Shown here one piece after another: positions 8,733 to 17,458 of a stretch of 64,000 nt of DNA. Made by a program: the position numbers and the translations under genes. The DNA lies in NCBI RefSeq assembly GCF_900113435.1, contig NZ_FOPG01000001.1, positions 1-64,000 of the forward strand, read 5' to 3'. The stretch is from Sulfitobacter dubius. Its GTDB lineage: Bacteria; Pseudomonadota; Alphaproteobacteria; Rhodobacterales; Rhodobacteraceae. How positions within the stretch are numbered: the first letter of the stretch is position 1; each line of letters begins with the position of its first letter. The notes under the pieces were generated by a model. It was not told where the DNA came from, did no database searches, and saw only the letters and a list, made by a program, of their open reading frames with translations.

Positions 8733-8861
8733 GGCCGGGCCCTTGTTTTGAATGTTGGGTTCCTTTTGCACGTCGTCACAGATTTTGCAACGCGACCCAA
8801 GGTCAGTCTTGCTCGAAAGAGGGTGATCGATAACACTGAAATAAGATCGGGAGGAGAGATC

Positions 8862-9251
8862 ATGAAACAGATTATTGCAGCGGCCCTTCTGGGCTTGGGT
8901 ATGGCGGGGGCAGCCCAGGCGGCGGACCCGGCGGTAGGTACATGGCAGACACAGGTCGATGATGGTGCCTATGCACATGTCAAAATGGCCCCCTGCGGTG
9001 GGGCGGTCTGCGGCACCATCACCCGGACTTTTAACAACAGCGGCGAATATAAATCACCAAATATCGGGAAAACGCTGGTAATTGATATGAAACCCGAAGG
9101 CGGCGGTAAATACGCGGGCAAAGTCTGGCGCCCGTCGAATGGCAAAATCTATATCGGCAAGATGGAAGTCTCGGGCAACTCGCTAAAGCTCTCGGGCTGT
9201 GTTGCAGGCGGGCTGATCTGTTCCAAGCAGACATGGGCACGCATCAATTAA
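8862..9251 (+). CDS. exported DUF2147 protein
   Basis: A 129-residue secreted protein. Residues 1-20 form a signal peptide ending AQA before [11 protein letters not shown]. The mature part has the DUF2147 layout: [10 protein letters not shown], then [12 protein letters not shown], then a beta-rich lipocalin-like core and a C-terminal [10 protein letters not shown]. Two cysteine pairs could form disulfides. The ATG has GGAGGAGA 5 nt upstream; the longer open frame to the left runs antisense through hisA and is not used. It sits on the plus strand inside an otherwise minus-strand his locus and has its own terminator. Function of the family is unknown. Confidence 0.88.
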   Translation: MKQIIAAALLGLGMAGAAQAADPAVGTWQTQVDDGAYAHVKMAPCGGAVCGTITRTFNNSGEYKSPNIGKTLVIDMKPEGGGKYAGKVWRPSNGKIYIGKMEVSGNSLKLSGCVAGGLICSKQTWARIN

Positions 9252-9278
9252 CAGGCGCTCAGCAACGCTGAAGTTGGG

Positions 9279-9309
9279 AAGGCGCGGGGAAAACTTCCGC
9301 GCCTTTTTT
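9279..9309 (+). terminator. terminator of the DUF2147 gene
   Basis: AAGGCGCGG at 9279-9287 pairs with CCGCGCCTT at 9297-9305, followed by a run of T to 9309. It is 27 nt after the stop codon of the DUF2147 gene. Confidence 0.88.
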
Positions 9310-9340
9310 GGTGTCAGGAGTGGCAAGAGTGCAGCGCAGA

Positions 9341-9400
9341 GGTATTTGTAAAAGGATGAAAATAGGAAGTCCTTCTCATCTTCATCCTTTCTTAAATACC
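9341..9400 (-). repeat. 60-nt near-perfect hairpin after hisH
   Basis: The whole stretch folds on itself: GGTATTT at 9341-9347 with AAATACC at 9394-9400, AAAGGATGAA at 9351-9360 with TTCATCCTTT at 9381-9390, and GGAAG around the apex with a matching CTTCT. About 24 of 30 positions pair. It starts 28 nt after the hisH stop on the minus strand. There is no good T tract on that side, so it may stabilise or process the hisBH transcript, or block read-through, and not act as a classical terminator. Confidence 0.7.
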
Positions 9401-9427
9401 GTCCCACGATGCAGCGGGCGTTCCCGC

Positions 9428-10066
9428 TTAAGGCTTCCAGTTTAAAAAGTTTGAGATGAGCCGCAGTCCGGTGGTTTGGCTTTTCTCCGGGTGGAATTGC
9501 ATGCCCAACATTGTATCGCGCCCAATGATCGCGGTGACCTCGCAACCGTAGTCGACGTGGGCCAAACGTTCCGCCGGATCCGTCACCGCCATATGGTAGC
9601 TATGGACAAAATAGGTGTGATCGCCGGTTTCCAACCCGTCGAAGACTTTGTGGGGGTGGTCAATTACCAGATCGTTCCAGCCCATATGCGGAACCTTCAG
9701 TTTCGGGTCTGAAGGCGCGATCTCGGTCACCTCACCATCAATCCAACCAAGGCCGGGGGTGTCTTTGTATTCACGGCCGATGCTTGCCATCAGTTGCATG
9801 CCAACACAGATGCCGAGAAAGGGGCGGCCCTTCTCTTCGACAGCTTCGACCATCGCATCGTAGAGGCCGCCTGCGCCTTTCAGTGCTGCCATACAGGCGG
9901 GGAAAGCGCCATCGCCGGGCAGGACCAGCCGGTCAGCGCGAGCAACAACATCAGCGTCAGCCGTAACAGTGACCTCGCCGGTGCCGGTCTCGCGGGCCAT
10001 ACGCTCAAACGCTTTATGCGCCGAGTGTAGGTTGCCGGATTCGTAGTCGATGATTGCTGTCAGCAT
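9428..10066 (-). CDS. hisH: imidazole glycerol phosphate synthase, glutaminase subunit
   Basis: A 212-residue class-I glutamine amidotransferase. The nucleophile lies in PFLGICVGMQLM and the His-Glu pair in MQFHPEKSQ. MLTAIIDYESGNLHS is the family start, so the ATG at 10066 is chosen and the 12-codon extension upstream is ignored; it would run into hisB. It delivers ammonia to HisF. hisB is 4 nt upstream, so hisB and hisH are one transcript. A large hairpin follows the stop. Confidence 0.96.
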   Translation of the reverse strand: MLTAIIDYESGNLHSAHKAFERMARETGTGEVTVTADADVVARADRLVLPGDGAFPACMAALKGAGGLYDAMVEAVEEKGRPFLGICVGMQLMASIGREYKDTPGLGWIDGEVTEIAPSDPKLKVPHMGWNDLVIDHPHKVFDGLETGDHTYFVHSYHMAVTDPAERLAHVDYGCEVTAIIGRDTMLGMQFHPEKSQTTGLRLISNFLNWKP

Positions 10067-10070
10067 CAGA

Positions 10071-10658
10071 TCACAATGCGCCCTTGGTGGAAGGGATAGC
10101 ATCTGCCTTTCGAGGGTCGGTTTCCACCGCTTCTCTCAGGGCGCGGGCGACGGATTTAAACGCCGCTTCGGCGATGTGGTGGCTGTTGAAGCCATGCAGT
10201 GCATCGACATGCAGAGTTATGCCACCATGGGTGCTGAGCGCTTGGAAGAACTCGCGGACCAATTCGGTGTCGAAAGTGCCGATGCTGCTGGTTGGGAAAT
10301 CTACGTTCCAGATCAGGAACGGCCGCGCTGATAGGTCCAGCGCGCAGCGGATTTGCGCGTCATCCATCGCCAGCAGACAAGACCCATAGCGGCGGATGCC
10401 GCGTTTGTCATCAAGCGCTTGGGCCAACGCTTGGCCCAATGTGATGCCCACATCTTCGACCGTGTGGTGATCGTCGATGTGCAAATCGCCCTTGGCACGC
10501 ACCTTGATGTCGATCAACGAATGGCGCGACAATTGGTCAAGCATGTGGTCAAAGAACCCCACGCCGGTTTCATTGTCGTAGCTGCCAGTGCCATCGAGGT
10601 TTAACTCGACGGTGATATCAGTCTCGGCAGTGGTGCGGGTTAGGGTGCTGCGACGCAT
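10071..10658 (-). CDS. hisB: imidazoleglycerol-phosphate dehydratase
   Basis: A 195-residue monofunctional HisB, dehydrating imidazole glycerol phosphate to imidazole acetol phosphate. The duplicated metal-binding motifs are visible: [13 protein letters not shown] with [10 protein letters not shown] in the first half, and [16 protein letters not shown] with [13 protein letters not shown] in the second. The length matches monofunctional enzymes. The ATG at 10658 ([10 protein letters not shown]) is chosen; the frame continues upstream without homology. It is the first gene of the minus-strand his locus. Confidence 0.96.
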   Translation of the reverse strand: MRRSTLTRTTAETDITVELNLDGTGSYDNETGVGFFDHMLDQLSRHSLIDIKVRAKGDLHIDDHHTVEDVGITLGQALAQALDDKRGIRRYGSCLLAMDDAQIRCALDLSARPFLIWNVDFPTSSIGTFDTELVREFFQALSTHGGITLHVDALHGFNSHHIAEAAFKSVARALREAVETDPRKADAIPSTKGAL

Positions 10659-10818
10659 GGGGCATCTCCGAAGGGCAATTGCAGCGTCCTTATAACAGGG
10701 CGGGCCGCCACGCCAAGCCCAAGCGGTGCCTTGCCTTTGCGGCCGGTTAACACGATCGGGGATTGCGGGGGCAGGGCCCATATGTCAGCTTGAGCCAAAT
10801 CCCAGAAAGAGGCGAGAC

Positions 10819-11058
10819 ATGACCACCTGCGTATTCATCCAGATCCGCTGCCGACCGGGCACGACATATCGCGTGGCCGAGGAAATCGCCCTGCGCGAAA
10901 TTCATTCGGAGCTTTACTCGACTTCCGGTGAATATGACTTGTTGATGAAGCTTTATATCCCGAAAGGCGAAGATGTAGGCGTTTATATCAATGATAACCT
11001 GCTGGATATCGACGGGATTGAGCGTTCCCTCACCACGATGACCTTCAAGGTTTTCTGA
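10819..11058 (+). CDS. stand-alone Lrp/AsnC ligand-binding domain
   Basis: A 79-residue protein that equals only the RAM (effector-binding, oligomerisation) domain of Lrp/AsnC regulators; no helix-turn-helix precedes it. The pattern is a ferredoxin-like fold with VFIQIRC at the start, YSTSGEYDLLMKLYIP in the middle and GIERSLTTMTFKVF at the end. The ATG follows AAAGAGGCGAG. Such proteins may modulate full-length Lrp proteins or sense amino acids, but this is inference. The next gene starts at a GTG only 1 nt after its stop, so the two are coupled. Confidence 0.85.
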   Translation: MTTCVFIQIRCRPGTTYRVAEEIALREIHSELYSTSGEYDLLMKLYIPKGEDVGVYINDNLLDIDGIERSLTTMTFKVF

Positions 11059-11059
11059 G

Positions 11060-11428
11060 GTGCCGCGTTCAATCTCACTAATCCCAGTCACGCTTTCCGT
11101 TTTGTCACTCGCCGCAGTGTTGGCCTTGCCCGGCGCCGCCACGGCCGCGCAGCGTGTCTATGAAGGGCGTGAAGCCGCAGCGCTACGCTGTGCCAATACT
11201 TTGGCGCTGACCGCCGTAGCGTTGTCGGCGGCTGAGATGATCGGTGAAGGTGAGAAAAACGTGATGCTGGGTATCACCGTCCGCATTCTTGACCGCCACG
11301 TTGAAGGGACATGGGCCCAGAAGCGCGCGGCGATGGAGGTGATGCGCGATCGCCGCAGTGTGCCCGACACGCTAGAAGATTATCGCCGCATTGCTGAGCG
11401 GTGTTTGGTGCAGTTCCCAATCAACTGA
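11060..11428 (+). CDS. small exported protein of unknown function
   Basis: A 122-residue protein starting at GTG right after the stop of the Lrp-domain gene. Residues 1-30 form a signal peptide (LSVLSLAAVLALPGAATAAQ). The mature part is mostly helical, with two cysteines (in ALRCANTLAL and AERCLVQFP) that could form a disulfide. I do not recognise the family. It is translationally coupled to the RAM-domain gene and followed by a terminator, so both form a two-gene operon. Confidence 0.7.
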   Translation: MPRSISLIPVTLSVLSLAAVLALPGAATAAQRVYEGREAAALRCANTLALTAVALSAAEMIGEGEKNVMLGITVRILDRHVEGTWAQKRAAMEVMRDRRSVPDTLEDYRRIAERCLVQFPIN

Positions 11429-11454
11429 ACCGACTAAGCGCGGTTTGGAATGAG

Positions 11455-11480
11455 AAAACCCGCCAAAACGGCGGGTTTTT
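11455..11480 (+). terminator. intrinsic terminator
   Basis: AACCCGCC at 11457-11464 pairs with GGCGGGTT at 11470-11477, followed by T residues to 11480. It lies 26 nt after the small exported protein gene and between convergent genes; the mirrored A tract means it could also serve the response-regulator gene from the other side. Confidence 0.85.
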
Positions 11481-11501
11481 CATTGGCGATATCGGCGTAA
11501 G

Positions 11502-12479
11502 TTAATGCGCGGCGGAAACAGAAGGTTTCTCAGACGGCGTCGTGTCCAGTTTGATCTTTTGGCGCATCGCTACACGGCGAATGGCGCGGTCGAACGTCTT
11601 TCTAACCCGCTGGGTGCGGCTGGCGTTGGGTTGGATCGGGCCACCAACCGACAACATCACTGACATTGGAGTGTTGTCGTCATGGCGCAGGTCCATTCCG
11701 TCCAACTCCCCTTGTATCAACACTTCGATTTCGGGCCATGCAGGCAGGCTGTCACCGGTTACGATGCAAAGCAGCGTGCCCGACCCATTGTGGGTCATCA
11801 GAAGTTGCGGGCAATCGACCACGCGGGCAATTGCTGTGGCAGCAGAGGCGATGGCGCGGGCAAATTCACGGCTGTTGCAGGTGGCGTAAAGCCCATCGAT
11901 ATGTTCGATCTTGGCTGCGAAAACCTGGCAGATATCGAGGTGTTGCCGCGAGAGTTGCGACAGGTAGTTCCCCAGTGAGAAGGGCAGTACCAATTGCTCA
12001 ACACCATTGATATGCACCGGATCGGCCAGCGCGAAACCATGTGCACCGGGCTCGCCGCCCTCTTGCAGATGGTGGGGGGCAAGGCGCGGGGCGCGTTGGG
12101 TGTTTTCAAGCATCCGTTCTGCGATATGTACGCGGGTTGCGATGTCTTTCACATCAAACGGCTTGGTCACATAGTCATTGGCCCCGGCGGCGAAGGCACG
12201 CTCAATCGAGATTGCATCGGCGCGCGAGGTGACCATCAAAATTGGTGTGTCTTGATAAGCTTCCATAGAGCGTACACGGCGGCACAGGGTGATGCCGTCC
12301 ATTTCGGGCATCTCGATATCCAAGAGCAGACAGTCAAAATGCTCTTTCGTGGAATTTAGCAGGTCCAAAGCGGCAGCGCCGGAGTCGGCCAAAGTCAAAT
12401 ACGGATAGTCAGCCTCGCGGAAAACGACGGGCAAGAGCTCGCGGATGAAAGGGTCATCGTCAACGGCAAGGATTCTCAT
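11502..12479 (-). CDS. response regulator with C-terminal unknown domain
   Basis: A 325-residue cytoplasmic signalling protein. Residues 1-120 are a receiver domain: acidic pocket D7-D9, phosphoacceptor D54 in LLLDIEMPEMDG, switch Thr in MVTSRA and the conserved Lys in YVTKPFD. The remaining 190 residues have an alpha/beta pattern with SVMLSVGGPIQP near the end and no motif of a DNA-binding output domain. The layout recalls a degenerate GGDEF-like domain, but the GGDEF signature is missing. The ATG at 12479 (MRILAVDDD) is chosen; the open frame continues 72 codons upstream without homology. No kinase gene is adjacent. Confidence 0.85.
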   Translation of the reverse strand: MRILAVDDDPFIRELLPVVFREADYPYLTLADSGAAALDLLNSTKEHFDCLLLDIEMPEMDGITLCRRVRSMEAYQDTPILMVTSRADAISIERAFAAGANDYVTKPFDVKDIATRVHIAERMLENTQRAPRLAPHHLQEGGEPGAHGFALADPVHINGVEQLVLPFSLGNYLSQLSRQHLDICQVFAAKIEHIDGLYATCNSREFARAIASAATAIARVVDCPQLLMTHNGSGTLLCIVTGDSLPAWPEIEVLIQGELDGMDLRHDDNTPMSVMLSVGGPIQPNASRTQRVRKTFDRAIRRVAMRQKIKLDTTPSEKPSVSAAH

Positions 12480-12925
12480 TTTTGGCACCTCTTTCGTGGG
12501 GCAGACGGGCAGTCCGGGTGTCTTCACATTCTCTCTACATTTAGTCCCATAAACCCGGCGAAATTGTGACGCTGGTGCACCAATAGCTTGTGCCGTGCAC
12601 CGAATTACAAACCATATTTTGTCATGCTGCGAAACCTTTGAATTCCCACCAAGAGATCGGTTCAAAGCCCCACTTTCCCGTAATGCGCGAGCCAATTTGG
12701 CGTTCTATGTGCAAAATACTGGGCAAAAATCTGCGGTCTGAGGTGCTGGAACGGGGCGATAAAATGCCGTTTTCGTGGTCTCGACCGGTTGGAAAGTTCG
12801 AGTCGCGAAAGGCCTCACGATTTCTTGGGAACTTTAACGCGGGTGGCTAATCGCTATGAGTTGACGCTTGCGGCGTGACGCGCTCAACTGCTGTCAGAAC
12901 CGTAGGAATGGAAGATGTGACGCAT
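12480..12925. other. intergenic region with inverted repeat
   Basis: This gap separates the divergent response regulator and cupin genes. It holds an inverted repeat, AGTTGA-CGC at 12859-12867 with GCG-C-TCAACT at 12880-12889, which looks like an operator for the cupin gene. A short open frame at 12590-12850 has no homology or ribosome site and is not called. I see nothing else in the stretch. Confidence 0.5.
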
Positions 12926-14017
12926 ATGCCTGACGATATATTAGCTGAATTTCTACTGCCTACGCAGGAGCTTAGGGGCGATCTGCCCTTCTTTACGAAA
13001 GTGCTGGGGATGCGGCTTGAAAGCATCTTTCCCGCGGATGATCCGTCGGTGGCCAGCTTCTCAGGCCATGGGGTGAGGGTGAGAATTGAACGAGGCGCAA
13101 CCGTGGCGCCGGGCCATTTGCGTATTCTGACCGACGATCCCGAAAGCTTTGCCCAAGGTCAGCGCAGGTTGACCGCGCCCAATGGCACAACGGTTGAAAT
13201 TGTGCCGCGCTCCCCGCAGGTCGAACAGCCGGAAACTCGGCATGAATTCGCCGTCAGACGGCTCGCGGATGAGGCACCGTGGGTGATTGGCCGGGCAGGG
13301 ATGCATTACCGCGATTTGATTCCGTCGCGTTTGGGTGGGTCGATCATCGCCAGCCATATTCGCATCCCCGACGGCGGGCCGGTGCCGGATATGGTGCATT
13401 ACCATACGGTAGGGTTTCAGCTGATCTTTTGTTACCGTGGCTGGGTCGATGTGCTCTACGAAGATCAGGGTGATGTGATCCGCCTGTATGCGGGGGACTG
13501 CGTGACGCAACCGCCCGGCATCCGGCACCGGGTGGTCGAAGCTTCACCTTCGATTGAGGTGATCGAAATCGGCGTGCCAGCTGAGCATGTGACGACCATC
13601 GACCATGAGATGACCCTGCCAAACGGCAAAGGCGATCCGGCCCGCGAGTGGGATGGCCAAACCTTTGTCCATCACATTAAGGATCAAGCGACCTGGCACC
13701 CATTCCGCATTCCGGGCTTCATCGCGCGGGATACGGGCATCACGGCGGGGACCAAGGGCGTGGCGGGCATTCAGGTGGCGCGGTTTGACGGCGGCACGCC
13801 GCCCCTCGCCAAGCATGACGCCGACATTCATTTCACCTTTGTTATGGAAGGCAGCATGGTGCTGAGCGCTGAGGGGCAGGAAAGCCGCAGGCTGCAAGCA
13901 GGCGATGCCTTTGTCATTCCGCCGGGGATGGTGGCGCAATATTCTGAGTGCTCGCCCGACCTCGAATTGCTCGAAGCCGGGCTGCGCGGTGATTTTGCGA
14001 CAACGCTCTTAGGCTAG
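12926..14017 (+). CDS. bicupin protein with VOC-like N-terminus
   Basis: A 363-residue protein from the ATG at 12926. Residues 1-90 (LRGDLPFFTKVLGMRLESIF and a following beta strand set) resemble a vicinal-oxygen-chelate half domain. Two cupin barrels follow: the first with MVHYHTVGFQLIFCYRGW and QPPGIRHRV, the second with LAKHDADIHFTFVMEGSM and IPPGMVAQYSE. Metal-ligand histidines are present in the first and partly in the second. A GTG at 12875 and an ATG at 12908 extend the frame, but the first lies inside an inverted repeat; GGAAG precedes the chosen ATG. Function is unknown; a dioxygenase or isomerase role is possible. It overlaps the convergent IOR gene by 9 bp. Confidence 0.75.
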   Translation: MPDDILAEFLLPTQELRGDLPFFTKVLGMRLESIFPADDPSVASFSGHGVRVRIERGATVAPGHLRILTDDPESFAQGQRRLTAPNGTTVEIVPRSPQVEQPETRHEFAVRRLADEAPWVIGRAGMHYRDLIPSRLGGSIIASHIRIPDGGPVPDMVHYHTVGFQLIFCYRGWVDVLYEDQGDVIRLYAGDCVTQPPGIRHRVVEASPSIEVIEIGVPAEHVTTIDHEMTLPNGKGDPAREWDGQTFVHHIKDQATWHPFRIPGFIARDTGITAGTKGVAGIQVARFDGGTPPLAKHDADIHFTFVMEGSMVLSAEGQESRRLQAGDAFVIPPGMVAQYSECSPDLELLEAGLRGDFATTLLG

Positions 14018-17000
14018 GCGGGCTGCAACCTCGGCCTGCACCTTCTCGGCGGCGGCCTCTTTCACCGGGCCGTAGCCGCGGATTTCCATCGGCGCGCTGA
14101 GCACCTCAAGCGCCGCGTCATGGGGCAGGGCGGGGGTCTTTGCCATGACGTCTTCGAACCAGCCGATCAGGGCCACTTCAAGCTTGCGGTCAGCGCCATA
14201 GGCGAAGGGGTCAGCCCATGTGCCGCGCAGGGGCTTCATCGCCGCCAGCAGGTCAAAGGCGCGGCCCATCCAAGAGCCGAACTTACGCTTGTTGGGGCGG
14301 CCACGGCCATCCTTACCAGTGGGCCATGCGGGCGGGGCGAGGTGGTAATGCACCTTGTAATCGCCCTCAAAACTGTCCGCGATCCGATCTTCAAAGCCGC
14401 TTTGACGGTGCAAACGGGCGACTTCGTATTCGTCTTTATAGGCCATGAGTTTGAACAGCGATTTAGCCGCTGCGCGCATCAACTCGTCAGAGCCTTCGGG
14501 CAGTTTGGATGCCAGCGCATCGATCTGTGCTTTGTAGCGCTGGGCATAGGTGGCGTTTTGGTAGCCAGTCAAGAATTCCATCCGACGGGCGATCAGCGTC
14601 TCTACCGTTTCATCGGGATTGGAGGCTGGGGCAAAATGCGCCTCGATCGCCTGAGGGTTGCCCGCCATGACGCGGCCAAAACCAAAGGCCGCGCGGTTTT
14701 TGTCAGGCACGACGCCGTTCAACTCAATGGCTTGTTCAAGAGCGGTGAGTGAGACGGGAACCAGTCCTTTTTGCCACGCAAACCCCAGCATCATCACATT
14801 GGCAAAGACCGCATCGCCCATCAACACCTCGGCCATGCGGTTGGCGTCAAAGGCGCTAAGGTTGTCCGCGCCCACCGCCTGCGCGATGACCGCTTCGCGA
14901 TCATCGATGCGCAGATCGGCATCGCGGTTGAGCACCAGATCACCGGTGGGCATCTCGGCACGGTTCAACACAATTCGCGTGCCCCGGCGATAGTGGGCCG
15001 AGGCTTTGGGGGCCGAGCTTACGACCATATCGCAGCCGATCACCGCATCTGCACCGGCTTGGTCGATGCGCACCTGATGCACATCTTCAGGCCGCTGAGC
15101 GAGGCGGACATAGCCCAGAACCGTGCCGAACTTTTGCGCAAAGCCGGTGAAATCCAGCACGCTGGAACCCAACCCCTCGAGATGTGCGGCCATGGTGATG
15201 AGCGCGCCCACGGTGACAACGCCAGTGCCGCCAACACCGGTCACCAGCAGATTAAAGGGCTGGTCGAGTTTCGGCAGCGCGGGCATCGGCAATTGCGCAG
15301 CCAGCCCGGCAACGTCCAGCCCCGCACCTGATCGTTTGCGTCGGCTGCCACCCTCAACCGTCACGAAGGACGGGCAAAAACCGTTCAGGCAGGAGTAATC
15401 TTTGTTACAGGTTGATTGGTTGATCTGCCGTTTCGTGCCGAACTCGGTCTTTTTTGGCTCGACGCTCAAGCAGTTGGATTCCAACGAACAGTCCCCACAA
15501 CCTTCGCAGACCAGATCGTTGATCATCACGAATTTCTTGGGGTCTTCCATCTGCCCGCGCTTGCGCTTGCGGCGTTTTTCGGTGGCGCAGGTTTGTTCGT
15601 AAATGAGGACAGTGACGCCCGGAATTTCGCGCAACTCGCGCTGCACGTGGTCCAGATCGCGGCGGTGGTCAAAGCTGGTCTCGGCAGGGAAATCTGACTT
15701 GGACAACAACTTGGGTCGGTCAGACACCAGCGCGATGCGCGCGACGCCTTCCGCCCGGCAGGCCTGCGCGATGGCTGCGACCGAAACCGGCCCATCAACC
15801 GGTTGCCCGCCCGTCATCGCCACAGCGTCGTTATAGAGGATTTTATAGGTGATATTGGTCTTGGCCGCGACCGCTTGGCGGATCGCCAGAGAACCAGAAT
15901 GATACCACGTTCCTTCGCCCAAGTTTTGGAACACATGCTTGCCCCCGTTGAACATTGAGGTCGCGATCCACGGCACACCTTCGCCGCCCATCTGCGCAAA
16001 GCCTGCCGTGTCGCGATCCATCCAAGACGCCATCACGTGGCAGCCGATGCCGGAGTTGGCTTTCGACCCTTCGGGCAGCTTTGTCGAGGAGTTATGCGGA
16101 CAGCCTGAGCAGAAGTAAGGTGTGCGGGTGGCTCCGGGCACGTTGAGCAAGACGGGCGGCTGATCGGTCAGTGCCCGGGCCTTTTCGACGAAGTTTTCGT
16201 CTGGGAAGAAGGCATTGAGCCGTGCGGCGATGATCGGCACGAGTTTTAGCGGCGACAGCTCGCCCGTCCACGGCACCAGTTCTTTGAGATTTTCATCATG
16301 CTTGCCGACCATCCGCGCGGGTTTTGAGCCGGGCCAATCGTAAAATGCCTCTTTGAACTGGCTTTCGATAATTCCGCGTTTCTCTTCGATCACAAGCACT
16401 TCGCGCTTGCCCTTCACAAAGTCGAGCGCATCGTCCAGCGCCAGCGGCCAGACCATGCCGATCTTATAGATGTCGATGCCAAGTGCGCGGCATTTGACCT
16501 CATCCAGCCCTAAAAGCCGCAGCGCTTCCATCGTGTCGAGGTGGCCTTTGCCGGTGGTGACGATGCCAAAATTGGCATTCGGCGTGTCATAGATGTGCCG
16601 GTCAATCGGATTGGCGCGGAGGAATGCTTGAACGGCCTCCAGTTTGTGATGAATGCGGGTTTCAATCTCGGCTGAGGGCAGGTCACCTAAACGTACATGC
16701 AGTCCGCCCGCGGGGGCAGTGTAGTCAGGCTGGTTAAACACCCTGTCCGGGGTCAGATCGACCGAAGCGCCGCTTTCAACGGTTTCCGAGATCGCTTTGA
16801 ACCCGACCCAAGTGCCCGAAAAGCGCGACAGCGCGATGCCGTATTCGCCAAAGGCCTGATATTCGGCCACTGACGCCGGGTTTAGTGTTGGCATGAACCA
16901 CGACATGAAGGCCACGTCGGACTGATGCGGCATCGAGGACGACACACAGCCATGATCATCGCCCGCGACCACCAGCACGCCGCCTTTGGGTGCCGAGCCA

Positions 17001-17410
17001 TAGGCGTTGCCATGTTTCAGCGCATCGCCAGAGCGGTCTACCCCCGGTCCTTTGCCGTACCACATGGAAAAGACGCCTTCGACCTGCGCATGGGGGTCAA
17101 GATGCGCTTGCTGCGCGCCAAGTACGGCGGTGGCGCCCAAATCTTCGTTGACGGCGGGAAGGAACTTCACCCCCGCTTCGGCCACGCGGTTCTTAATGCG
17201 CCAATATTCAAGGTCGAGCCCGCCTAGCGGTGAGCCGCGATATCCCGAGACAAACCCCGCTGTCTTGAGCCCTGCATAGCGATCGCGGCGGGCTTGATCC
17301 AGCATGATCCGCACCAAAGCCTGCGTCCCGGTCAGAAAGACACGGCCTTCGGTCAGATCATAGCGGTCGTCGAGTTTATAAGTGGTAAATTCGCGCGGTT
17401 GTTCAGTCAT
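14009..17410 (-). CDS. ior: indolepyruvate ferredoxin oxidoreductase, fused
   Basis: A 1133-residue single-chain enzyme that oxidatively decarboxylates aryl/branched 2-oxo acids to acyl-CoA. The order is an IorA-like pyrimidine and core region, a TPP-binding section with CSGCPHNSSTKLPEGS and SGIGCH, a ferredoxin-type segment (CEGCGDCSLESNC and further Cys in STCNKDYSCLNGFCPS), then a gamma-type domain starting LLVTGVGGTGVVTVG and a C-terminal DUF6537-type region. The ATG at 17410 has GGAGCACC upstream. A divergent Lrp gene at 17536 is the likely regulator. It acts in transamination-derived catabolism of aromatic amino acids. Confidence 0.94.
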   Translation of the reverse strand: MTEQPREFTTYKLDDRYDLTEGRVFLTGTQALVRIMLDQARRDRYAGLKTAGFVSGYRGSPLGGLDLEYWRIKNRVAEAGVKFLPAVNEDLGATAVLGAQQAHLDPHAQVEGVFSMWYGKGPGVDRSGDALKHGNAYGSAPKGGVLVVAGDDHGCVSSSMPHQSDVAFMSWFMPTLNPASVAEYQAFGEYGIALSRFSGTWVGFKAISETVESGASVDLTPDRVFNQPDYTAPAGGLHVRLGDLPSAEIETRIHHKLEAVQAFLRANPIDRHIYDTPNANFGIVTTGKGHLDTMEALRLLGLDEVKCRALGIDIYKIGMVWPLALDDALDFVKGKREVLVIEEKRGIIESQFKEAFYDWPGSKPARMVGKHDENLKELVPWTGELSPLKLVPIIAARLNAFFPDENFVEKARALTDQPPVLLNVPGATRTPYFCSGCPHNSSTKLPEGSKANSGIGCHVMASWMDRDTAGFAQMGGEGVPWIATSMFNGGKHVFQNLGEGTWYHSGSLAIRQAVAAKTNITYKILYNDAVAMTGGQPVDGPVSVAAIAQACRAEGVARIALVSDRPKLLSKSDFPAETSFDHRRDLDHVQRELREIPGVTVLIYEQTCATEKRRKRKRGQMEDPKKFVMINDLVCEGCGDCSLESNCLSVEPKKTEFGTKRQINQSTCNKDYSCLNGFCPSFVTVEGGSRRKRSGAGLDVAGLAAQLPMPALPKLDQPFNLLVTGVGGTGVVTVGALITMAAHLEGLGSSVLDFTGFAQKFGTVLGYVRLAQRPEDVHQVRIDQAGADAVIGCDMVVSSAPKASAHYRRGTRIVLNRAEMPTGDLVLNRDADLRIDDREAVIAQAVGADNLSAFDANRMAEVLMGDAVFANVMMLGFAWQKGLVPVSLTALEQAIELNGVVPDKNRAAFGFGRVMAGNPQAIEAHFAPASNPDETVETLIARRMEFLTGYQNATYAQRYKAQIDALASKLPEGSDELMRAAAKSLFKLMAYKDEYEVARLHRQSGFEDRIADSFEGDYKVHYHLAPPAWPTGKDGRGRPNKRKFGSWMGRAFDLLAAMKPLRGTWADPFAYGADRKLEVALIGWFEDVMAKTPALPHDAALEVLSAPMEIRGYGPVKEAAAEKVQAEVAARLA

Positions 17411-17458
17411 TGGGTGCTCCTCAGACAGACAGTATAGCGCGATAGATGCGGATTTTCG

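Noticed and set aside
8364-8861. 166-codon extension of the DUF2147 frame
   Set aside because: The signal peptide and a good ribosome site mark the ATG at 8862; the extension is antisense to hisA.
12590-12850. 86-codon frame in the gap before the bicupin gene
   Set aside because: No ribosome site, no homology, unusual composition; it lies in a likely regulatory region.
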